From Caryophanales bacterium UBA4694 (GTDB lineage: Bacteria > Bacillota_I > Bacilli_A > RFN20 > CAG-288): 19,244 nucleotides of DNA. Shown one piece after another: positions 14,968 through 19,244 of this stretch. The position numbers and the translations under genes are program-made. The stretch's first letter is position 1. The number at the start of each line of letters is the position of its first letter. The notes under the pieces were generated by a model. The model had not been told where the DNA came from, made no database searches, and saw only the letters and a program-made list of their open reading frames with translations. The stretch covers positions 5,900 through 25,143 of the forward strand of contig DHKM01000024.1 in the NCBI GenBank assembly GCA_002404835.1, read 5' to 3'.

Positions 14968-15948
14968 TTAATAATTCATATTGTACATACTATCGACAGG
15001 ATTTCTGAATAAATTGTCCAACAAATAAACATGGGAATATGAAGTCCATCCAAAGTTTACAATAAAGTACCTATTTGTTTGTCCCTGCCCTAAAGGCTCA
15101 TCCCTAGTACCATAACAAGTGACAGCGTGGTTAACCTTTTTTCCATCTGCAGGACTAACAAAATTCCCAAATAAAGCAATAGGTTTATTATCTTGTATGC
15201 ACATATTAATATTAGCAACAGTAGACAGCAGCATAGCAAAGTGATTTGCCTTGATTCCAATACGACTACAATATTCTGTCATGACGCTTTTAATGTCGAA
15301 TGCATCCGTTGAATATTTCTTCCCTATTTCCAATCCGAGGTTAACCAGACAATCATGGAATTCAGCTTTGAACCTTTTCTTTCCTTCGTATGTTTCGATA
15401 TAAGAGTCTGCTACAAATCCGTTGTTGAATTGATACTTTGAATAATAAAGAATCATTGCAGCACAAAGATAACCACAGGTTCCATCTTTGTTATACGGCT
15501 TGCCTGTTCCATCATTGCGCTGAAATCCAGATAATTCGGATAAAATTTGATAATTATCAATATAGGTATCGTAATTATAAGAAAAATTAGCTAAAACATG
15601 TTTCACTTCAACATTTGACCTAGCTGCTTTTTTTCCCTTATCATACAGTTCGTCTTTTGTTAAATTATTTTTCGAATCATATGACATCGGACCATCATAA
15701 ATTAAAACATTACTTTTGAGATTACGATAAGGACTTGGCGCATCAGGACTGAATTCAATGACATTCCCTGTGGAATCATCAACAATTTCATAACCACGTT
15801 CATATTCATAACAACTGTATTTCTTGTCGAAATCAGATGAAAACAGGTGTTGAACATTGGTATTATTAATTAAGCCGGATTTGTTTTGTGAACTTACATT
15901 GGATGAGAGCGAAGTCAACATCAGAACTGACATTAGCAGCATCTTCAT
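14968..15948 (-). CDS. Secreted papain-fold (C10/C39-like) cysteine peptidase homologue
   Basis: 326 residues. The N terminus (MKMLLMSVLMLTSLSSNVSS) is a signal peptide for export without lipid. Residues 40-95 (YEYERGYEIVDDSTGNVIEF, SPYRN, LIYDGP) look like the propeptide-type region that precedes streptopain-like enzymes. The catalytic core shows DGTCGYLCAAMILYY with Cys158 as likely nucleophile and a second Cys at 162, then VNHAVTCYG with His274, then YFIVNFGWTSYSHVYLLD with Asn298. The N-x-G-W phrase is typical of C10 and papain enzymes. ATG 15948 follows a ribosome site made of a seven-G run. A perfect promoter lies at 15997-16025. It shares fold and gene order, but little sequence, with the protein at 1484-2515. 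The target is unknown; activity is predicted, not shown. Confidence 0.75.
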   Translation of the reverse strand: MKMLLMSVLMLTSLSSNVSSQNKSGLINNTNVQHLFSSDFDKKYSCYEYERGYEIVDDSTGNVIEFSPDAPSPYRNLKSNVLIYDGPMSYDSKNNLTKDELYDKGKKAARSNVEVKHVLANFSYNYDTYIDNYQILSELSGFQRNDGTGKPYNKDGTCGYLCAAMILYYSKYQFNNGFVADSYIETYEGKKRFKAEFHDCLVNLGLEIGKKYSTDAFDIKSVMTEYCSRIGIKANHFAMLLSTVANINMCIQDNKPIALFGNFVSPADGKKVNHAVTCYGTRDEPLGQGQTNRYFIVNFGWTSYSHVYLLDNLFRNPVDSMYNMNY

Positions 15949-15954
15949 TGTTAT

Positions 15955-15968
15955 CCCCCCCTTTTTTT
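15955..15968 (-). repeat. A7-G7 homopolymer tract forming the ribosome site
   Basis: On the minus strand seven A are followed by seven G, six bases before ATG 15948. The G run is the only Shine-Dalgarno-like sequence of the gene, so slippage would change its length. Confidence 0.7.
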
Positions 15969-15996
15969 GTCAATTACACATACTGAATTTATTTTT

Positions 15997-16025
15997 ATAA
16001 TACAAAAGCAACATAAGTTTGTCAA
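15997..16025 (-). promoter_or_regulatory. Promoter of the second papain-fold/lipoprotein pair
   Basis: Read on the minus strand: TTGACA (16025-16020), a 17-bp spacer, TATTAT (16002-15997). It gives a leader of about 40 nt. Confidence 0.85.
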
Positions 16026-16094
16026 CGATAATACATTAAATTAAAATTCTCGTCAAATCTTATAATTCAATTTTTCAACAAGCAAGTAAAAGCT

Positions 16095-16259
16095 TTACTC
16101 AATTACACATTGCTTAATCATACAAATCGCACTAGCTAAATAATCAGGGGCATATCCCATAACAACTATCAAAAAGCTTCCCATTAAGACTTTTTGAAAT
16201 AAAGCCAGTATTAACTCCTTGCGAAAATCAGCATTCCAATACTCTAGATTGTCAGGCAT
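16095..16259 (-). CDS. Possible small single-pass membrane protein
   Basis: 54 residues from ATG 16259, beginning MPDNLEYWNADF, with one hydrophobic stretch (LILALF ... GSFLIVVMGYAPDYL) and two cysteines near the end. The frame is open a little further, to a TTG at 16286 inside a terminator's T tract, which cannot be a sensible start. There is no good ribosome site and no promoter of its own, so this may be chance. It is listed because nothing else fills the space between the terminator at 16284 and the promoter at 15997. Confidence 0.2.
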   Translation of the reverse strand: MPDNLEYWNADFRKELILALFQKVLMGSFLIVVMGYAPDYLASAICMIKQCVIE

Positions 16260-16283
16260 TACTCTTACAATCAAATCGAAGCA

Positions 16284-16321
16284 CAAAAAAAGACTACTTC
16301 TTTTTTTGGAGAAATAGTCTT
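16284..16321 (-). terminator. Terminator of the thioredoxin-like membrane protein gene
   Basis: On the minus strand AAGACTATTTCT (16321-16310) pairs with AGAAGTAGTCTT (16301-16290), with one G-U pair, then a run of T (16289-16285). It starts eight bases after the stop codon. Confidence 0.85.
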
Positions 16322-16328
16322 ATCATTT

Positions 16329-17201
16329 TTAGGACTTTCGATATCTCTGAATCAGCGTGAAGTCATAAAGCTGATTGAGAAGATCTGTTTCATTGGTATC
16401 AGAGATACCAGAGAGATTTCCAAGAACAACCTTATATGGCTGATAAGCTTCGGTGGATCCTTTGGTTCTGGAATAAGTCACAAAGGAGACAGTCGGAAGT
16501 GTTGCGTTATCACCGATGGAATCGGAGATATCTTTATCAAGCTTGGAAAGGTTATCACTGCTGTAATACATCTTATCCGGATCAAAGTCTGCACTATCCT
16601 GCTGCTTATAACGTTCAAGCAAGGATTTGCAAATGGCATCCTGTTGTTCAAGAGTAATATCAGTATTTTCATACTTGATACTATCATGGGAGGTTTCAGC
16701 AGTAGAGCTTTCAGAACTGTCACCCGGCACCCAAGAAACATTTAAAGTATAGAACCTGACCTTACTATTAACAGCATCCATTTTCTGAAGCTTGTTGTAA
16801 GCTTTTTCAAGATACTTCTGCATTTCCGTTGCAGTGGAATCGTTATCCTTGTAGAACATGACAACGAAACCTTCATTATTGGAAGAGAATCTCTTATCAA
16901 CAATAGGAGTCTGATCATAAGTATCAGTACCAAGAAGACCTGCAGCTTCTTTATCCTGTCCACTTACAAGTTTCTGATAACGGCTATAATTGATTTTATG
17001 AGCTTTGTAGAAACCAGAATTATCGCCATTCAAATTGGAAGTAATTGCTTTTGCAATATAAGGAACTGAAATAACACCACCGACAACAACGCCAACAAGC
17101 AAAAGAACCTGCAACCAGGCAGCTTCTTTGAACCATTCCCACCCTGCAGCGATATGGGCTTTGGCTTTTTTATTGACATCTTTCTTGGTTTTATCAGCCA
17201 T
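16329..17201 (-). CDS. Membrane-anchored protein with a thioredoxin-like extracellular domain lacking CXXC
   Basis: 290 residues. A basic, lysine-rich cytoplasmic N terminus (1-28) is followed by one membrane helix (about 29-50, WLQVLLLVGVVVGGVISVPYI), then an extracytoplasmic domain. Residues 110-158 (GFVVMFYKDNDSTATEMQKYL ... KVRFYTLNVSW) and the later NATLPTVSFVTYS (232-244, LPT at 235-237) fit the first beta-alpha-beta and the cis-proline strand of a thioredoxin fold. But the CXXC position reads KDNDST and the only Cys (191) is elsewhere, so it is unlikely to be a disulfide oxidoreductase. I chose ATG 17201 over 17207 because GGAGG is seven bases from the former and only one from the latter. 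It may be transcribed from a weak TATTAT element downstream of the tRNA or by readthrough. Function unknown. Confidence 0.68.
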   Translation of the reverse strand: MADKTKKDVNKKAKAHIAAGWEWFKEAAWLQVLLLVGVVVGGVISVPYIAKAITSNLNGDNSGFYKAHKINYSRYQKLVSGQDKEAAGLLGTDTYDQTPIVDKRFSSNNEGFVVMFYKDNDSTATEMQKYLEKAYNKLQKMDAVNSKVRFYTLNVSWVPGDSSESSTAETSHDSIKYENTDITLEQQDAICKSLLERYKQQDSADFDPDKMYYSSDNLSKLDKDISDSIGDNATLPTVSFVTYSRTKGSTEAYQPYKVVLGNLSGISDTNETDLLNQLYDFTLIQRYRKS

Positions 17202-17271
17202 TTTCATTCCTCCATCGAATTAGCGCACAAAGGAGTCTACATATAATAACAAATGCGTATTTACAAAAAAG

Positions 17272-17345
17272 TGGTGCCCTCACCCAGAATCGAACTGAGA
17301 ACTGGTCCTTACCAAGGACCTGTTATACCACTTAACTATGAGGGC
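17272..17345 (-). tRNA. tRNA-Thr (anticodon GGU)
   Basis: A 74-nt cloverleaf can be drawn in full on the minus strand. The acceptor is GCCCTCA/TGAGGGC and the D stem GTTA/TAAC. The anticodon stem GGTCC/GGACC holds the loop TTGGTAA (anticodon GGT, plus-strand 17311-17313). The variable region is four bases, the T stem CTCAG/CTGGG has loop TTCGATT, the discriminator is A and the CCA is encoded. It reads ACC and ACU threonine codons. A T run follows the CCA at once and can end the transcript. Confidence 0.96.
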
Positions 17346-17364
17346 GTTTCCAAACGCGTACAAT

Positions 17365-17393
17365 AGTTTATAGGATTAAGTCAGAAATGTCAA
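17365..17393 (-). promoter_or_regulatory. Promoter of tRNA-Thr
   Basis: Read on the minus strand: TTGACA (17393-17388), a 17-bp spacer, TAAACT (17370-17365), 20 bp before the tRNA 5' end. Confidence 0.75.
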
Positions 17394-17710
17394 TAACTAT
17401 CAATGAACTAGTTGAGTTTTTCTTCTATTCGGCGTTTGTTTTATAAGTAAGGTTAGATCATACCAGGTTTGACCATAACAATTCGATTAAAGCTCAATAT
17501 TCTAGCCTATATTCTTTGTTTTTTGTTTTCCTGAAATTTATCAAAAAACTTTATGGATTTTAAGGTATCAAAAAAACAATCCCATATTTTTCATCAACAA
17601 GAATCAGGCTTTGAACTGCGCCGCCATCCATGGACGGCGTCACAGAGCATTCATGCAAACCACCTCCCGAAGCAGGAAAACCCTGCTTCAGGGAAGCGGA
17701 AGCCGGATCT
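17394..17710. other. Gene-free stretch between the tRNA promoter and the phage-type genes
   Basis: The left part (to about 17610) is very A/T-rich and I see no gene in it. From about 17610 the base composition changes to G/C-rich. This part holds a near-perfect 18-bp dyad (17622-17639, CGCCATCCATGGACGGCG, one mismatched symmetric pair) and a strong hairpin at 17665-17694. The switch in composition near 17610 may mark the edge of transferred DNA. Confidence 0.5.
17665..17694 (-). repeat. Strong GC-rich hairpin just after the 17711-18100 gene
   Basis: TCCCGAAGCAGG (17665-17676) pairs with CCTGCTTC (17682-17689) plus GGGA (17691-17694), with one bulged A and a 5-base loop. It begins about 17 bases beyond the stop codon but has no T run in either direction, so it could protect the 3' end or be a poor terminator. 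Confidence 0.55.
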
Positions 17711-18100
17711 CTAAGATACCTTCGTTATCTTGTCCACTGGCAGCGGATAAGAACGCTCGTATTCGTTGCCGTCGTCAAGCCATGCTAGGTCCTTCTCGAC
17801 CTCCCAGAAGCTCTTTCCGTCCCAGATCTTCGCCTTCAAAAACTTCTCGCGGAGCGCATCCTCGTTCGGACCTTCCATTTCGATCTGACTGAAATCGATC
17901 CAATGTCCGTTTTCATCCTTGATATCCTCGTAGTATTCGTTGTCGATGTTCTTGGCTCTCCACTTCATGATCCTCAGATGCATAGTATGCGTATTGTCTA
18001 CATAGCTTTCAAAAAAATGGATGAAGCCGTTGTAGTAGATGGTCGCATCCGCGTTCCACCAGCCCGTGTCCAAGAACCTCTCAAGAATGCCATTGATCAT
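17711..18100 (-). CDS. Small acidic protein of a phage-type three-gene cluster
   Basis: 129 residues, acidic and rich in Trp and Tyr, with no membrane segment. Landmarks are LDTGWWNADATIYYNGF at the start and AKIWDGKSFWEVEKDLAWLDD near the end. The phrase WDGKSFWEVE recurs, as far as I recall, in small proteins next to DUF4417 genes in gut Bacillota phages. I cannot name a function. ATG 18100 has GGAGG nine bases upstream and overlaps the end of the preceding gene by 20 bases. It is the last gene of the cluster, and its base composition is more G/C-rich than the surrounding chromosome. Confidence 0.65.
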   Translation of the reverse strand: MINGILERFLDTGWWNADATIYYNGFIHFFESYVDNTHTMHLRIMKWRAKNIDNEYYEDIKDENGHWIDFSQIEMEGPNEDALREKFLKAKIWDGKSFWEVEKDLAWLDDGNEYERSYPLPVDKITKVS

Positions 18101-18485
18101 ATTCGATATCCTCCAATTGTTCCGCGTATCTTGTCTCTACTTCCTTAGTTATCAATTCAGCATCGTTGTGATCCAGGTTTCCTTCCGTATAGACATGCAT
18201 ATGCCAGATAGGATGTTCCCTGTCCCCATGGTTCAGGTTCGGCTCCGGATGGTAGGCAATCTCGATGATGGGCATATGGTCCTCGCCATAGATCCTCATG
18301 GCATGGAAGATGCCCTTCTTGAAGATGACGTAGACGGAGTTCGGAAGGTGGGAATAGTCCGGCATGGAATGGTGCCCCCTTCCGATGCCTTCGATAACCT
18401 TTCCTCCGTGAGGAAGGACGCTGGCCGTCGTATATTCGGCGTCCTTCTGATGTCCGTTTCTGGCCACGGAACCACGCGAACCCAT
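18081..18485 (-). CDS. His-rich small protein of a phage-type three-gene cluster
   Basis: 134 residues. The N terminus is Gly/Ser/Arg-rich (MGSRGSVARNG, then KDAEYTTASV), followed by a mixed alpha/beta part with many His residues (HPEPNLNH, HPIWHMHVY, LDHNDAEL) that could hold a metal. An N terminus of the GSRGS type followed by an H-x-H-x-x block is familiar to me from small proteins beside DUF4417 in phage and integrative elements; no function is established that I know of. Start ATG 18485 fits GGAGG at nine bases, whereas ATG 18494 abuts that site directly. With 18485 the gene starts one base after the DUF4417 stop (TGA-C-ATG). Confidence 0.65.
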   Translation of the reverse strand: MGSRGSVARNGHQKDAEYTTASVLPHGGKVIEGIGRGHHSMPDYSHLPNSVYVIFKKGIFHAMRIYGEDHMPIIEIAYHPEPNLNHGDREHPIWHMHVYTEGNLDHNDAELITKEVETRYAEQLEDIEYDQWHS

Positions 18486-18486
18486 G

Positions 18487-19242
18487 TCAGGCATCCTCCT
18501 CTACCAATGTGCCGTCCCAATTGAAGAGACGGATCTGATTTCTTTTCGAAAGCTGTTTTTTGCCACCGAAAGACTCATTATAAGGAACCAAGCAAACATC
18601 TTCCGGTATACCTTTCACTTTCGTTCCGATACATATCTGTCTGGAATTCGGGAAGCGCCTCCTCAGTTCAAAGAGCCCGTTCAAGAACATAGTTCGGCAT
18701 AATTCGTTGTTCGTTCCAAGAGTGGATATGAAGAAAACGGAACTGTCCCGAAGTCCGGCAAAGCAGATATCATAAGTATCTTCATCCACCCATCCGACGG
18801 TCGGATATACTTTTATACCATAACTCTGAAGATATCTGCCAAACCATCTATTTTTTCCTACCGCCTGAACAATTGACCATCTACTCATTCCAGAAGACAT
18901 GCTGAAATCCAACGATGTAGCTCCATAATATCCGGAAATCTTTTCAACGAACTTAATTGGATTTTTGTATGCTTTTTCTAAAATCTTATCATTGACAAAG
19001 GAATGGATGATTTTCCTTTCTTTGTCAGCGTCTTTTGCCGAGACATTGTTGGGATTAATCAAAAACAGCTTGCTTCCCACATTTGAGATATTCAATTCTT
19101 CCTTCTCGATGAAAGGAATACCCAACATATCTCTATCCCAATTGTCAGGTTCAGGATGAACAATATTGACAAATTCCTTGTTGCTATAAACTGGCATATC
19201 AAAAATTTCCTTTCCAAGGAACCTTTGGTATATAATCTTCAT
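18487..19242 (-). CDS. DUF4417-family protein (possibly truncated by the window edge)
   Basis: 251 residues. The central part carries the motif block I associate with DUF4417: MSRWSIVQAVGKNRWFGRYL (119-138), GIKVYPTVGWVDEDTYD (142-158), FISTLGTNN (171-179), a short helix with LFELRRRFPNSRQ, and the end KGIPEDVCLVPY. DUF4417 proteins are frequent in phages and mobile elements of Bacillota and have no agreed function. ATG 19242 is two bases from the window edge, so its ribosome site cannot be seen and a longer form is possible. It is the first visible gene of a three-gene set with 1- to 20-base junctions. Its 5' two-thirds are A/T-rich like the chromosome, while the 3' part and the next two genes are G/C-richer. 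Confidence 0.75.
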   Translation of the reverse strand: MKIIYQRFLGKEIFDMPVYSNKEFVNIVHPEPDNWDRDMLGIPFIEKEELNISNVGSKLFLINPNNVSAKDADKERKIIHSFVNDKILEKAYKNPIKFVEKISGYYGATSLDFSMSSGMSRWSIVQAVGKNRWFGRYLQSYGIKVYPTVGWVDEDTYDICFAGLRDSSVFFISTLGTNNELCRTMFLNGLFELRRRFPNSRQICIGTKVKGIPEDVCLVPYNESFGGKKQLSKRNQIRLFNWDGTLVEEDA

Positions 19243-19244
19243 TG

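Noticed and set aside
15971..16110. Direct repeat CAATTACACAT at 15971-15981 and 16100-16110
   Set aside because: Only 11 bp in A/T-rich DNA, with flanks that match weakly, so it may well be chance.
17272..17394. tRNA-Thr as attachment site of the DUF4417 element
   Set aside because: The phage-type genes lie on the 5' side of the tRNA, whereas integration normally uses the 3' end, and I see no second copy of the tRNA end in the window.
17611..17892. A 93-codon Arg/Ser-rich plus-strand frame
   Set aside because: Low-complexity composition typical of a shadow in G/C-rich DNA; it overlaps the better-supported minus-strand gene at 17711-18100.
1..19244. CRISPR arrays or classical riboswitches
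   Set aside because: No regularly spaced direct repeats were seen, and no leader showed a riboswitch pattern that I could recognise by eye.

Overview
The window reads as chromosomal DNA of a low-to-moderate G+C Gram-positive bacterium (Bacillota). The ylbF-rsmD-coaD run, an RNase J/Maf pair, a YkpA/YbiT-type ABC-F protein, Gram-positive-type peptide deformylase, strong purine-rich ribosome sites, lipoprotein signal peptides and consensus sigma-A-like promoters all fit. An Erysipelotrichia-like host is my guess; nothing in the window settles it. TGA is used as a normal stop (for example in the rsmD/coaD overlap), so code 11 applies.

Layout. 1-227: end of a small membrane protein. 256-1372: a decayed IS4/IS1634-like insertion sequence still bounded by a 14-bp terminal inverted repeat. 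1430-3104: promoter, secreted papain-fold protein, lipoprotein, terminator. 3127-4813: ABC-F ATPase. 4819-7283 (minus): RNase J then Maf, under one promoter. 7419-8428 (minus): MerR regulator then peptide deformylase. 8458-10032: divergent operon of RibD-type reductase, cupin and carboxymuconolactone-decarboxylase-like protein, behind a textbook MerR promoter. 10088-11485: apparently leaderless ylbF-rsmD-coaD operon. 11600-14153: a MacB/FtsX-like fused transporter whose ATPase domain has lost every catalytic motif, behind a long leader with a broken small ORF. 14224-16025 (minus): a second papain-fold protein plus lipoprotein. 16284-17201 (minus): a membrane-anchored thioredoxin-like protein without CXXC. 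17272-17393 (minus): tRNA-Thr(GGU) with its promoter. 17711-19242 (minus): three overlapping genes of phage-remnant type, headed by a DUF4417 protein.

How the parts work together. The best-supported regulatory circuit is the MerR gene with its divergent target operon. The regulator has a cysteine at position 54, where the AdhR/NmlR subgroup carries its sensor cysteine. The intergenic dyad CTTAAAG-N4-CTTTAAG sits in a 19-bp promoter spacer, so an aldehyde or electrophile response is likely. The most intriguing pattern is the pair of unrelated-looking but identically arranged secreted cysteine-peptidase-fold plus lipoprotein cassettes, about 11 kb apart on opposite strands. The second converges on the pseudo-ATPase transporter gene. 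A protease with a dedicated surface partner (inhibitor, chaperone or receptor) is one reading, unproven here.
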